32,124 nucleotides of DNA from NCBI GenBank assembly GCA_045661365.1, contig JAZRFL010000072.1, forward strand, positions 1-32,124. Reading direction: 5' to 3'. Under the pieces are notes generated by a model, which was not told where the DNA came from, searched no databases, and saw only the letters and a program-made list of their open reading frames with translations. The translations under genes and the position numbers were made by a program. Positions 14,485-23,476 of the stretch are shown one piece after another; the first letter of the stretch is position 1, and the number at the start of each line of letters is the position of its first letter. Source of the stretch: UMGS1484 sp045661365 (GTDB taxonomy: Bacteria; Bacillota; Clostridia; Oscillospirales; Acutalibacteraceae).

Positions 14485-15156
14485 ATGCAAAATGAAAAGA
14501 CCCTAAACGGCCAACAAATGTTGCAAGCGCGGTTACGGGCAAAATTGGGGAATCCCGATGCCAAAAAAATCGCTTCCCGTAAAAAATGGTTTTACATTTT
14601 TTCGGTGTATTCTTTTATTTTGTATTTTATGCATGAGGTAATGTTCAGCATTATGTTTTTACCTCAAATGTATTTTCAAGGGACGCAGGTGGAAAAAGAA
14701 TTTTTCACCACAAACTTTTTTGTGGTACAGATCATGATCGTATGCTCCCTTGCGGCTTTTGTATCTATGATTTGCAAGCGGGAACGGTTGGGCGCTTGGT
14801 TGCAAACCGTCGCAGGCCTTGCCGCTTTGATCAATATGCTGCAAATTTTGTTCGGTGAATATATCAACAACAGTTATATGTTTGTGGCTTATTTCATTGC
14901 TTGGATCGGTTCATTGGTTGCTTTTTCGATTCTTTTAATGTTTTTAAAACAAGACCGTCAGTTAAAAGAAGCGATTCAAAAAGAGTACGAAAAAATTTAT
15001 AAGCGGTATCGCACCGAGGATGATACACTGTTTACCGAAGACCAATTGGAAATGATTTTGGTTGCTTATGAAACTGCCATGAAACAAGGAATCGCCGTCC
15101 CAAAAACCTTAGAAGAGGTCGAACAAATGACCTGTCAAGAAAAGGACGGGGAATAA
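14485..15156 (+). CDS. Hypothetical four-helix membrane protein
   Basis: A 223-residue protein not recognised as a named family. It has a charged N-terminal ~35 residues, then four hydrophobic helices (roughly residues 38-60, 76-94, 104-122 and 130-152), and a cytoplasmic, charged, helical C-terminal third rich in Lys and Glu with YEKIYKRYR. It was probably an inner membrane protein with both ends inside. The start is set by AGGAGGG at 14472-14478. The open frame extends up to 14410, but that part overlaps the promoter. The next gene begins one base after its stop, so it heads a four-gene operon. No function can be inferred beyond that context. Confidence 0.75.
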   Translation: MQNEKTLNGQQMLQARLRAKLGNPDAKKIASRKKWFYIFSVYSFILYFMHEVMFSIMFLPQMYFQGTQVEKEFFTTNFFVVQIMIVCSLAAFVSMICKRERLGAWLQTVAGLAALINMLQILFGEYINNSYMFVAYFIAWIGSLVAFSILLMFLKQDRQLKEAIQKEYEKIYKRYRTEDDTLFTEDQLEMILVAYETAMKQGIAVPKTLEEVEQMTCQEKDGE

Positions 15157-15157
15157 C

Positions 15158-15658
15158 ATGGCAACGGAGTATTGGGATATTTTGGACAAAAACGGTCGCG
15201 TTACCGGTCAACGTGTTAAACGCGAGCAATTCAACCGTTTTCGTCCCGGTCAGTATCATTTGGTGGTACATATTTGGATCAAAAATTCCAAAGGGGAATA
15301 TTTAATTCAAAAACGAAGTGAAAATCGTCTTCCCATGCCGGGTGAATGGGCGGCTACCGGTGGATCGGTGTTGTCCGGTGAAGAATCCCGTACCGCCGCC
15401 ATGCGAGAATTAGGCGAGGAATTGGGGATTCGTGTATTGGAAAATGAGATTCATTACATTGCACGATTGACACGTAAAAATTCTTTTGTAGACATTTGGA
15501 GCGTGGGCGTTGACGTGGACGCAGACAGCTTGCAATTGCAGACCGAAGAAGTGCAAGCAGTCAAATGGGTTACGCAAGAAGAATTGAAAAAAATGATTGC
15601 AGAGAAGCAATTTCATGATTACGGAAAGGCCTATTTTGAAAAGGTGTTTTCCATTTAA
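15158..15658 (+). CDS. Nudix hydrolase
   Basis: A 166-residue Nudix protein. The Nudix box is complete at residues 69-91: Gly69, Glu75, Arg83, Glu84, Glu87, Glu88 and Gly90 match the G-x5-E-x7-RE-U-x-EE-x-G-U pattern. The N-terminal start (EYWDILDKNGRVTGQ) and the HLVVHIWI segment resemble the YfcD/isopentenyl-diphosphate-isomerase-like subgroup, which hydrolyses nucleoside or other diphosphates. The substrate cannot be told from sequence. The start lies one base after the upstream stop, and GACGGGGAA just before it may be the ribosome site. The glycosyltransferase gene follows 23 bases after its stop. Confidence 0.9.
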   Translation: MATEYWDILDKNGRVTGQRVKREQFNRFRPGQYHLVVHIWIKNSKGEYLIQKRSENRLPMPGEWAATGGSVLSGEESRTAAMRELGEELGIRVLENEIHYIARLTRKNSFVDIWSVGVDVDADSLQLQTEEVQAVKWVTQEELKKMIAEKQFHDYGKAYFEKVFSI

Positions 15659-15681
15659 GGCAGTCAATAGGAGGAACTTAA

Positions 15682-16797
15682 ATGGCCAAAACAGTATGTA
15701 TTTTAACCAGTGTGCACAGTCCCAAGGATGTGCGAATTTATCAAAAACAAGCCAAGAGTTTAAAACGGGCAGGGTATGACGTAGTGCTTGTGAATCCCTC
15801 TCTTACCGAAATCGATGAAATGGGAATTCGTTTTGTTAGCGCTGATATTCCCGCCATGGGTCGAATCAAACGGATTTTGACTGCACCGAAATTGGTGTAT
15901 CGTGTTGCCAAAGAAGTGAAGGCAGATATCTACCATTTTCATGACCCGGAACTTATGGGCATTGGGAAAAAACTCAGCCGAGATGCCTTGGTGATTTTTG
16001 ATTCTCACGAAGATACACCCGGTCAGATTTTGGGGAAAGATTATATTCCCAAGCCGTTGCGAAAAATCATTTCTGCAGTGGTGGGAATGCGGGAAAAAAG
16101 AACCGCAAAAAAACTGTCTGCCGTGATTACCGCCACCGATACCATCAATGGCTTTTTTACTGAAAAAGGTTGTAAAAAGGTGGTTACGGTCAACAATTAC
16201 CCGATTTTGGATGAATTTCAAAAAGACGTGCCTTTTGAAAGCCGAGAAAATGCGGTATGTTATGTTGGCGGCATTACCCGCATTCGTGGTATTGGAGAAG
16301 CTGTCAAATCGTTAAATGGTGCTAACTACCGCTTGCTTTTAGCAGGTGCTTTTGATAGTGCCGAGTTGGAACAAACCGTAAAAGCCATGCCTGAATTTGA
16401 AAAAACCGACTTTTACGGCATGGTGGGACGTGGCGAGGTTGCCGATATTTTAGCTCGCTCCAAAGCAGGATTGGTTACTTTGTATCCCGTGCCAAACTAC
16501 GTGAATTCTCTGCCTATCAAAATGTTTGAATATATGGCTATGGGCGTGCCCGTAGTTTATTCCAACTTCGACTTTTGGAAGACCTTAGCAGGCAATGAAC
16601 AAGACGGTGTGTGCGGGATTGCGGTTGACCCCTATGACCCTGCCGATATCCGTAAAGCTTGTGAATATATCATTAGCCATCCCGAAGAAGCCAAACAAAT
16701 GGGAGAAAACGGCAAACGGCTGGTCCATGAAAAGTATAACTGGAAAGTGGAGGAAGCCAAACTCCTTGCTCTTTACAAAGAATTATTAGGGGAATAA
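15682..16797 (+). CDS. Glycosyltransferase family 4 (GT-B fold)
   Basis: A 371-residue GT4-type glycosyltransferase. The N-terminal Rossmann half includes the YHFHDPELM motif (near residues 89-97) characteristic of this clade. The C-terminal half has VCYVGGITRIRGI at its start and the nucleotide-sugar binding segment LPIKMFEYMAMGVPVV (E-x7-E-like region) near residues 275-290. It uses a nucleotide sugar, probably to extend a surface polysaccharide or glycolipid. There is no membrane segment, so it is cytoplasmic or membrane-associated. AGGAGG (15669-15674) precedes the ATG by 7 bases. Only 3 bases separate it from the next gene. Confidence 0.88.
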   Translation: MAKTVCILTSVHSPKDVRIYQKQAKSLKRAGYDVVLVNPSLTEIDEMGIRFVSADIPAMGRIKRILTAPKLVYRVAKEVKADIYHFHDPELMGIGKKLSRDALVIFDSHEDTPGQILGKDYIPKPLRKIISAVVGMREKRTAKKLSAVITATDTINGFFTEKGCKKVVTVNNYPILDEFQKDVPFESRENAVCYVGGITRIRGIGEAVKSLNGANYRLLLAGAFDSAELEQTVKAMPEFEKTDFYGMVGRGEVADILARSKAGLVTLYPVPNYVNSLPIKMFEYMAMGVPVVYSNFDFWKTLAGNEQDGVCGIAVDPYDPADIRKACEYIISHPEEAKQMGENGKRLVHEKYNWKVEEAKLLALYKELLGE

Positions 16798-16800
16798 CGC

Positions 16801-17925
16801 ATGAACGAAAAAGAATTGCGGGAGATTCGTCGACGGTTTCGTCCCGATAAAAATAATATTTTAAGCATTAAAGGGTGCATCGTCAATGGTGAGGGCACAA
16901 TCATTGCTCGTCTTAATCAACCCATGGCTACCTGCTCGGTGGAAGAAAGCGAAAAATTGCTTGCCATTATGAAAAAATCCTTGTCGGGAGGGCTTGGCAC
17001 CAATCTGCTGGATTTGGAATTTACCGCCCACCATGGATTAGACGGAGACAAGCACCAATTGCTTATGGCTCTTCGCAACTCGGCTTTAAAAGACGAGGGT
17101 GCATTAGAAGCCTTTTATCAGCGGGTGATTTCCTCGGTACATATGGACGGCAACTATGCCATTTTGCTTGCTTTTGACCAATACGACGTATTTAGTTATA
17201 CTGCCGACGGGCAAAAAGAGGATTCCACCACCGTGTTCCCGTACATGGTGTGCGCCGTTTGCCCTGTTAAGCCCCTGAATGCAGGGTTGTATTTCCGTGA
17301 TTATGACAGCACCTTCCGTGCCATTGATCAAAATACCGTGTTGGCTCCCCCTGAAATGGGATTTATGTTTCCCACCTTCGATGACCGCGCCGCCAATATT
17401 TACAACGTGTTGTATTACACCCGTGATTTAACCGACGTCCACGGGGAGTTTATCGACACCATGTTTGGGGTAGAATTGCCCATGTCCTCTGCCGACCAAA
17501 AAGAGAATTTCGACCATTGTTTGAAAGATACCTTGGACGAAGCCTGTGATTTTCAGGTTATTCGCTCGGTACATGGTCAAATTGCGGAACTTATGGAAGA
17601 GCATAAAGCATCTAAAAAAGATCAACCGTTTAAACTTACTAAAAATTCCCTCTCGTCTATGCTGGAGTATTGTGGAGTAGATGGCGAGCGGGTGTCCCGA
17701 TTTGGCGATCGATTTGACGAGGAGTTTGGCAAAAATGCCGAGGTAGCTCCCAAAAACATTATGGACGTGAAAAAGTTCAATTTAGAAACCCCCGACGTGA
17801 CCATTAAGGTCAATCCCGATCGCACCGATCTGGTATCTACGCAAGTAATCAACGGTGTGAAATACATTCTTATTCGTGCCGCCGAAGGGGTAGAGGTCAA
17901 CGGGGTCAATATCTCAATACAGTAA
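16801..17925 (+). CDS. DUF4317 family protein
   Basis: A 374-residue soluble protein matching the DUF4317 family of Clostridia. The diagnostic N-terminus is NEKELREIRRRFRPDKNNI (residues 2-20), followed by a GCIVNGEGTII segment. The middle has conserved acidic stretches (FRDYDSTFRAID, PTFDDRAANI) and the C-terminus ends in a compact beta-rich part. There is no signal peptide or membrane helix, and no biochemical function is established for the family. The gene begins three bases after the glycosyltransferase stop, with AGGGGAA inside that gene as ribosome site, and it closes the four-gene operon before a strong terminator. Confidence 0.85.
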   Translation: MNEKELREIRRRFRPDKNNILSIKGCIVNGEGTIIARLNQPMATCSVEESEKLLAIMKKSLSGGLGTNLLDLEFTAHHGLDGDKHQLLMALRNSALKDEGALEAFYQRVISSVHMDGNYAILLAFDQYDVFSYTADGQKEDSTTVFPYMVCAVCPVKPLNAGLYFRDYDSTFRAIDQNTVLAPPEMGFMFPTFDDRAANIYNVLYYTRDLTDVHGEFIDTMFGVELPMSSADQKENFDHCLKDTLDEACDFQVIRSVHGQIAELMEEHKASKKDQPFKLTKNSLSSMLEYCGVDGERVSRFGDRFDEEFGKNAEVAPKNIMDVKKFNLETPDVTIKVNPDRTDLVSTQVINGVKYILIRAAEGVEVNGVNISIQ

Positions 17926-17939
17926 ACCATGCTATAAGA

Positions 17940-17972
17940 AAAAGGAGTAGTCCGTTTGGGACTACTCCTTTT
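17940..17972. terminator. Bidirectional terminator between the DUF4317 gene and the dockerin gene
   Basis: A 14-bp perfect stem (17940-17953 with 17959-17972) with a 5-base loop, and U-runs on both strands. It ends the two convergent operons. Confidence 0.9.
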
Positions 17973-17985
17973 GTAATTTGTCTGG

Positions 17986-20343
17986 TTAAAATACGCCGTT
18001 TTGCTCGGATTTGTCGTTAATGGTTAATCGGTTGTAAAGACCCAACAAGCCGTTTTCGCTACGATATGAGAGTCCGTTATACCGCATGGTGTTAACGGCA
18101 GTAGCATTACCGCTTTCCAGATGAATCTGGTAACCGCCAATGTTGTCGCAACCAATGTTAACGATCTTGGCGCCGTCGGTGTTTTTCATGGTGATCAGGG
18201 TGCTGCAACCGTAGGCAAAGGTGTTATAGATGGTTTGATTTTGTGCATTTTCGGTGATGATATACATGGAGAGTCTGCGCAAATACGGGTCGAACAATTC
18301 AACGAAAATATCTTGTTCCTGTTCGTTAAACCAGTTTTCAAGAAGCGGGTCGGAACAACGGGCAAGTACCGTGCCGTTTTGCAAACATCCGCTCAGAACA
18401 CCGTTTTTGCCGCCCAAACGGAATGTGTTGTAATAGCAGCAAGTGGTAACCTTGTTAATGTAATGGTTGTCGCATCCTCTGAAATCAATGCCGTATCCCG
18501 ATGCGGTAATACAACAGTTAATGACATAGACTCCTTTTGCCTTGCCACGAATGGTATAGGTGGTGTTCATGTTTTCGTCGTTGCTGCTGTTTTTGGGATA
18601 GGTGATGCGAACACCGTAAATCCCTGCATTTTCTCCTGCAAGGGTAATGAGTGCGGTGTCAGTTTCGGCGTCAAACTGCTCGCCGTCACCGTAATAGGCC
18701 AAAATGACCGTGCCTGCACCGTTGCCGGAAAAACCACGGGTGGCAACCGAAGAAGAACCGCGAAGTTGCACGTTGGCAGGGACTTGAATGGGCGCGTCCA
18801 AACGATAAGCGCCGGCAGGCAGATAAACAATACCGCCTGTGGTTGCCATGTCGTTTAGCAGTTGTTGTAATTCTTGCGAAACGTCCACCGAACCGTTATT
18901 GGTGACATCGGCTACCACAAGATTGCGGTTGGGATTTTTATACCCCCCTTTGGAAACGGTTAGGTTGGCAACCTCTTTGCGTTGCTCGTTGGTAACGTTG
19001 CCCGTGCAACTGCCGTTTACCGTGACGTTTAACATTTTTACCAACCCATCGGTTTGGTTTTGAATACCGCCGTCTATGGTGCTTTGGGCAATTAACATAC
19101 CCCAACGTGGGTCTAAATCCAGTACCGAAATACCGGTGGTGCAGTTTTTAATGGCTATGTTATAAAGAGAACCGGCAAACTGAATGCGTTGACCTTTTTC
19201 GATTTCCAAACCGATCTTGCAATTTTCAATGGTCAAATTCATAAATTCAGTCCATTCCAGATCGCCCAGCTTCATGCCAATGGTATTGGCTTTGGTATAC
19301 GCTTGCAATTGGGTTTTGTCGGCCGCGATCATACCTTTGCCGCTGACGTTTGCCCAATAGCGGTCGCTTACGCTTACATTTTCCCAAGTGCCAACGTCGG
19401 CTTGGTTGTATACTTCAGCGGCATTGTTTAAAAAGGTGCCTTTGAAGTTTTCCACCGTCAACTGTTCATGGGCGTTGGGGTTTTCTGCACGACAGCAAGC
19501 GCCAATGCCCCGATACCCGTTGATAACCGTGCAGTTTTTCACGGTAGAAAGCATATAAGAACTACCTTGCCCTGTGGTATAAAACACGGGAGGGTAGGGT
19601 TTTACGTTGTCTAACGATTGCTCGGGATAATACACGGTCAATCCCATTACGCCGCCGCTACCGCCTAACAGGAACAAGCCGCCTTGGTTGGTATCTACCG
19701 AAGGCACCTTGGCAAAAATCACCGTTCCGTAAAAACCGGTACCAAGGTCGGGATCTTGCCAATCCCCCAGCAAGGTAACACGGGCAGGAATGGTAATGGA
19801 TTTGGTAATCAAATATTTGCCCGAGGGTAAATATACCGTACCGCCGCCGGCTTTTTCGCAGTCATTCAGCGCTTTTTGAATGCCGTCGGTGCAATCGGTT
19901 ACACCGTCACCCCATACCACGTAGCCGTCTTCGGTGGGAATAATGTCGGCTACCATAACTTCTTTCGAAAGCGCGGTGGGCGCAAGACGGGGGTTGAGCT
20001 TGCCGGTAGAAGTATCGGTCAAGGGTTCTTCGGGGGGCAGAGGATCCCGCAGGGGGAACCCGGGGATTTTGCCTACCACATATTGCAAAATATTTAAGGC
20101 ATCAGAGGCATTTACGTAATCGTCCAAGTTAACATCTCCTCTCAACTTTTGTTGGTCAGTAAACTCCAATTTACCAACAACAGATTTTAATACGTCCAAT
20201 GCATCAGAAGCGCTGACAGCGCCGTCTTCGTTTAGGTCACCTTGTTGCCAAGACGCCTCTTGCGCCACGGCAATGGGGAAGGTGCCAACGGTAAGCATCA
20301 TCAGACATAAAATGAATGCCGTTGTTTTCAATAGGTGTTTCAT
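17986..20343 (-). CDS. Secreted dockerin protein with pectate-lyase-type beta-helix
   Basis: A 785-residue exported protein. Residues 1-27 are a Sec signal peptide (cleavage near AVA-QE). An N-terminal type I dockerin follows: two calcium loops starting at Asp36 (DLNEDGAVSASD) and Asp70 (DVNLDDYVNASD), each followed by a helix ending in VVGK. After a Pro-rich linker (~98-120) come two right-handed beta-helix units. Each opens with a pectate_lyase_3-type sequence: GIQKALNDCEKAGGGTVYLPSGKY and, in the second half, a similar LNDMATTGGIVYLPAGAY. It may bind or cleave polysaccharide; no catalytic residue set was identified. GGAGGAAA precedes the ATG at 20343, one base after the nitroreductase stop. 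The upstream in-frame start at 20388 is rejected. Confidence 0.87.
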   Translation of the reverse strand: MKHLLKTTAFILCLMMLTVGTFPIAVAQEASWQQGDLNEDGAVSASDALDVLKSVVGKLEFTDQQKLRGDVNLDDYVNASDALNILQYVVGKIPGFPLRDPLPPEEPLTDTSTGKLNPRLAPTALSKEVMVADIIPTEDGYVVWGDGVTDCTDGIQKALNDCEKAGGGTVYLPSGKYLITKSITIPARVTLLGDWQDPDLGTGFYGTVIFAKVPSVDTNQGGLFLLGGSGGVMGLTVYYPEQSLDNVKPYPPVFYTTGQGSSYMLSTVKNCTVINGYRGIGACCRAENPNAHEQLTVENFKGTFLNNAAEVYNQADVGTWENVSVSDRYWANVSGKGMIAADKTQLQAYTKANTIGMKLGDLEWTEFMNLTIENCKIGLEIEKGQRIQFAGSLYNIAIKNCTTGISVLDLDPRWGMLIAQSTIDGGIQNQTDGLVKMLNVTVNGSCTGNVTNEQRKEVANLTVSKGGYKNPNRNLVVADVTNNGSVDVSQELQQLLNDMATTGGIVYLPAGAYRLDAPIQVPANVQLRGSSSVATRGFSGNGAGTVILAYYGDGEQFDAETDTALITLAGENAGIYGVRITYPKNSSNDENMNTTYTIRGKAKGVYVINCCITASGYGIDFRGCDNHYINKVTTCCYYNTFRLGGKNGVLSGCLQNGTVLARCSDPLLENWFNEQEQDIFVELFDPYLRRLSMYIITENAQNQTIYNTFAYGCSTLITMKNTDGAKIVNIGCDNIGGYQIHLESGNATAVNTMRYNGLSYRSENGLLGLYNRLTINDKSEQNGVF

Positions 20344-20344
20344 A

Positions 20345-21016
20345 TTATTTCCTCCATGTAAAATTGTTTTTTTCTGCACCGATCTCAAAGTGATAGGTTA
20401 CGATTCCCAAATCCATTTTGGAAAAAGGTCCTAATTTGGCTTTGGCTGAAACGGCACCGTCTTGGTGCAGGGTGAAATAAAACTTTTGTTGATTGACAGC
20501 GGTAGGGGCAAGCAAAGCGGCTTCTACCCCTTGCTTAAACCATTCGGGGGAGGCTTCGGTTATATTGCTCACCTGTTCTGCTGTTTTGGACTTTCGCCGT
20601 CCACCACGGGTCTTGCCGTAGCCCACTGTGATCACAAGGGCAAGTTTTTCTCCCTTTTCCACCGTAATTACGTTGGGAATGGTTTTGTAATGCAGCCCCA
20701 CCCAACAGGTGTGAAGCCCCAGTTGTTGGGCTTTTAGTACCAATCGCTCGCCGTAATAACCGCAAAGGTAGGGGAGGTTCTTATCCTTTTTGCCCACCAT
20801 GGCAAAGTAATTGGTCACTCCCTCAAAGTGTCCGTAATGGGCAAATTTGGTGCCAAAAGCTTTGGGCTCGTTGGTGATGAGCTGAATGTGTAATCCGCTT
20901 TCACGGTTAATGGCGTCTATTTCCTTTTGCAGTGCCGTTACCAATTCGTCTTCAATGGGAATCGGCTTATACCGTCGCACACTGTGGCGGTTTTGAATAG
21001 CCTCTTGTAATGTCAT
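20345..21016 (-). CDS. Nitroreductase family protein
   Basis: A 223-residue flavoprotein-type protein. The N-terminus EAIQNRHSVRRYKPIPIED (residues 5-23) is the classic FMN-binding start of nitroreductases. GLHTCWVGL (near 115-123) is the conserved mid segment. The C-terminal APTAVNQQKFYF and FEIGAE stretches match the larger two-lobed nitroreductase subgroup. It would use FMN with NAD(P)H to reduce an unknown substrate. The gene overlaps the upstream deacylase gene by four bases and leaves one base before the dockerin gene, so all three are likely cotranscribed. The link between this enzyme and an exported dockerin protein is unexplained. Confidence 0.88.
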   Translation of the reverse strand: MTLQEAIQNRHSVRRYKPIPIEDELVTALQKEIDAINRESGLHIQLITNEPKAFGTKFAHYGHFEGVTNYFAMVGKKDKNLPYLCGYYGERLVLKAQQLGLHTCWVGLHYKTIPNVITVEKGEKLALVITVGYGKTRGGRRKSKTAEQVSNITEASPEWFKQGVEAALLAPTAVNQQKFYFTLHQDGAVSAKAKLGPFSKMDLGIVTYHFEIGAEKNNFTWRK

Positions 21017-21570
21017 TGCACTTCCTCCTCATAGGTGGGCAACTCTACAAAAATGGGTGAATGATGCAACGCCGGCAAGATCTTTTCGGTCAAATCCTTT
21101 GTGTAAAGTCGTAAACTGCTGGTGTTGATGCAGGGGTGACAACCGATAAATTCTCCCGATAACACATCTTTGTCCATAAGCAGTTGTACTGCGTTGTCCT
21201 TATCGTTTAACAGTCCCAGTACGCTCACCGAGCCGGGGGTAATGTCAAGATATTGGTCCATATGTTCGGCAGAGGCAAAGGACAAGCGAGAAGACCCGAT
21301 CTGTGCTGACAGATCTTTGGTTTTAAAGGGTTTGTTTGCCGGCATCATGAGCAGGTAAAAGGTGGTTTGTTGCCGATTACACAAAAACAGATTCTTGCAA
21401 ATGGTTGCCCCTAAATTCTCGTCAATGTCCCGACAGATCTCCATGGTGTCGGCGGGCGCATGGTCTAATCGCCAATAGGGAATGGCAAGAGAATCCAAAA
21501 AATCATAGGTGCGAATTTCTTTTTCCAATCGCCCGTCGTTGGAAGCAGGGCGGCCTTCGTGTAATGTCAT
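21013..21570 (-). CDS. Prolyl-tRNA deacylase (ProX/PrdX, YbaK-type)
   Basis: A 185-residue protein of the prolyl-tRNA-synthetase-associated editing domain family. It hydrolyses mischarged Ala-tRNA(Pro), or a related aminoacyl-tRNA, in trans. Visible features are DHAPADTMEICRDI, the conserved CKNLFLCNRQQTTFYLLMM-type strand (near 58-76), FKTKDLSAQIGSSRLSFAS, the TPGSVSVLGLLND loop and IGCHPCINTSSL. These are the usual YbaK/ProX core. The ATG at 21570 follows CGAGGAA. Only 58 bases separate it from the stop of the gene upstream, and that gap is filled by a terminator; no promoter could be recognised. Confidence 0.88.
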   Translation of the reverse strand: MTLHEGRPASNDGRLEKEIRTYDFLDSLAIPYWRLDHAPADTMEICRDIDENLGATICKNLFLCNRQQTTFYLLMMPANKPFKTKDLSAQIGSSRLSFASAEHMDQYLDITPGSVSVLGLLNDKDNAVQLLMDKDVLSGEFIGCHPCINTSSLRLYTKDLTEKILPALHHSPIFVELPTYEEEVQ

Positions 21571-21590
21571 AGTATATTCCTCGTTTCATA

Positions 21591-21624
21591 AAAAGGAGAA
21601 AGACGATATCATCTTTCTCCTTTT
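21591..21624 (-). terminator. Terminator after the 2-hydroxyacid dehydrogenase
   Basis: A 13-bp stem (21591-21603 with 21612-21624) extended inward by GATATC, one mismatch. It is followed by a U-run on the minus strand. Confidence 0.85.
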
Positions 21625-21628
21625 ATCA

Positions 21629-22624
21629 TTAAGCCATATTTTTCAACATTTCGGCGGTAACTACATATTTCATGGGTTCGCCGTTTACGTAACGGCTGCA
21701 TTCTTCAATGCAATAGTCGGCCATGCGAATTACCTCGTTGCCGATAGACCCTGCAATGTGACTGCTTAAAAATACGTTGTTCAGTTTAAATAATTCGCTG
21801 TCTTCCATAGGCGGCTCGGGCCAGGTAACGTCCAACAGGGCGGTCAGCGAGGGGCGACGTTTTAATACCGCAATCATTTCGTCTTCTTTCACCGTGCGAC
21901 CGCGGCCTGTGTTAATAAACACACCGCCGTCCCGCATGGCTTCAAAGCAAGCACCATCAATGTTGCCTACAGTAGCATCTAAGTTTGGCATATGGTTGGA
22001 AACCACGTCACCTTTTTGGAATGCCTCCAACAATTCCACCTTGGTGCAACCCAAAGCGGCGGCTTGCTTTTGCGAAACGTAAGGATCGTAGATCAGTACG
22101 TTCAGTTCATAATCCTTCAGCCGACGAATCACCTCGCGACCGATCATACCGCAACCCAAAATAGAAACGGTTTGATGAAAGTTGCCGTGATGCACCGAAC
22201 GATTCCAACTTACGTATCCTGCCAAAGATTTGTTGTGTTGCAGATTGGTAAAATATCCCTTCATAGCCAACACAATTTGAGCAACCGTGAATTCCGCAAC
22301 GGGAATGGCGTTGGCACCCCAAGCCGACATAACCCCAATGCCACGGTCTAAAAAGCATTTGGCAAAGCCGGTAACCGAGCCTGCACCGTAAAACACGAAT
22401 TTCAGGTTGGGCAACATATCCAACTGTTCTTCGGTTAAAGGAAACATGCCCCAAGTAGAAAAAATAATTTCCAAATCTTGCAGATGGGGAAGATGTTCTT
22501 GAATGTTTTTGCTGGTTACCACTTCGGGATAAAGGTCGTGCACTTGAGCAATTTGTTCCTTGCGACCCATACCGAATACAAAATCAACCGTACTCGGATT
22601 GTTGTTGAAAAATGCGGCTTTCAT
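21629..22624 (-). CDS. D-isomer-specific 2-hydroxyacid dehydrogenase
   Basis: A 331-residue NAD(P)-dependent dehydrogenase of the D-2-hydroxyacid family. The Rossmann glycine motif GCGMIG is at residues 157-162. The catalytic set is Arg241 (NTGRGRTV), Glu270 (WPEPP) and His289 (SSHIAGS), so it looks active. The substrate (glycerate-, phosphoglycerate- or sugar-acid-type) cannot be deduced, but the absence of a C-terminal ACT domain argues against classical SerA. It follows sfsA with a 31-base gap, in the same direction, and ends in a strong terminator. Confidence 0.9.
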   Translation of the reverse strand: MKAAFFNNNPSTVDFVFGMGRKEQIAQVHDLYPEVVTSKNIQEHLPHLQDLEIIFSTWGMFPLTEEQLDMLPNLKFVFYGAGSVTGFAKCFLDRGIGVMSAWGANAIPVAEFTVAQIVLAMKGYFTNLQHNKSLAGYVSWNRSVHHGNFHQTVSILGCGMIGREVIRRLKDYELNVLIYDPYVSQKQAAALGCTKVELLEAFQKGDVVSNHMPNLDATVGNIDGACFEAMRDGGVFINTGRGRTVKEDEMIAVLKRRPSLTALLDVTWPEPPMEDSELFKLNNVFLSSHIAGSIGNEVIRMADYCIEECSRYVNGEPMKYVVTAEMLKNMA

Positions 22625-22655
22625 AGGTTACAACTCCATTTCGGAAAGATAATAT

Positions 22656-23330
22656 TTATAATTGTACGTCAATAGGATTTCGAATGTTCATGCTGTGAGG
22701 GGTTACCTCGCAGTCATAGGCTAAAATTTTCACACCTGCTTTTTGAGCTTGCAATAAAGCATCGGCAAAAGCAGGGTCGGTGGCTCGATTGGGCGAAAAG
22801 CCTGCAATGCCGTCTGCTTGAATCACAAACATCACGTAGCACTCATACCCAAGGGCAACCGCCTTGGTCAATTCTCGCAAATGTTTGACACCCCGCAACG
22901 TGGGAGCGTCAGGAAACAGCGCAACTGCGTTTCGTTCCAACGTAACCCCTTTGACTTCCATAAGGATCTTGCGATTGCCCACGGTCGCAAAAAAGTCCAT
23001 GCGGGACTCCCCAAAGGAGTGTTCCGGTCGAATAACCGCATTTTCCCCCAAAAATTTTGGTAACCACTCGGCTACCGCTTTGTTTGGGGCTTGGCTGTCC
23101 ATGTTAAACAAAATTCCGTTTTTTTCTACCGCAATCAGATCGTATCTGGTTTTGCGAGCGGGGGAGAGACAATCCTGCAAATACACGGTTGCGTTGGGAA
23201 CCAACAATTCCTTGCATCGCCCTGTATTTTTGACGTGGCAAGTTTCTACATTACCATCGATCAAGCAATAGGCAATGAAACGATTGGGACGAGACAAAAA
23301 TACACCTTGTACCACCTTGGGATAGGTCAT
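22656..23330 (-). CDS. sfsA: SfsA family DNA/RNA nuclease
   Basis: A 224-residue SfsA protein, the usual length. The N-terminal OB-like half has RPNRFIAYC and HVKNTGRCKELL. The C-terminal restriction-endonuclease-like half has the catalytic ESRMDF and MEVKGVTL stretch (near residues 108-135) and the FPDAPTLRGVKHLREL motif. These are the highly conserved SfsA signatures. The family was first named for sugar fermentation stimulation in E. coli and later shown to be a nuclease; the physiological role is not clear. It has its own promoter (23367-23395) and probably drives the dehydrogenase as well. Confidence 0.93.
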   Translation of the reverse strand: MTYPKVVQGVFLSRPNRFIAYCLIDGNVETCHVKNTGRCKELLVPNATVYLQDCLSPARKTRYDLIAVEKNGILFNMDSQAPNKAVAEWLPKFLGENAVIRPEHSFGESRMDFFATVGNRKILMEVKGVTLERNAVALFPDAPTLRGVKHLRELTKAVALGYECYVMFVIQADGIAGFSPNRATDPAFADALLQAQKAGVKILAYDCEVTPHSMNIRNPIDVQL

Positions 23331-23366
23331 GGTATCAGCACACTCCCAATTACCTCAATTTATATT

Positions 23367-23395
23367 ATTTTACCATTGTTTTTTCGGGAATGCAA
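23367..23395 (-). promoter_or_regulatory. Promoter of sfsA
   Basis: Minus strand: -35 TTGCAT (23395-23390), 17-base spacer, -10 TAAAAT (23372-23367), about 37 bases before the ATG at 23330. It is divergent from the EamA promoter 26 bp away. Confidence 0.75.
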
Positions 23396-23420
23396 CCATT
23401 ACTTTCGTAAAATTTTAGGA

Positions 23421-23449
23421 TTGCAAAAGTAACAGGGTTGGTGTATAAT
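23421..23449 (+). promoter_or_regulatory. Promoter of the EamA transporter gene
   Basis: -35 TTGCAA (23421-23426), 17-base spacer, perfect -10 TATAAT (23444-23449). It overlaps the nominal TTG start of the open frame (23438), which rules that start out. Confidence 0.85.
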
Positions 23450-23476
23450 ATGCCATGGATTTTTGTACGAAACGGA

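Noticed and set aside
18121..18858. Plus-strand open frame of 245 residues
   Set aside because: Antisense to the dockerin beta-helix gene; its composition mirrors the coding strand and it has no ribosome site.
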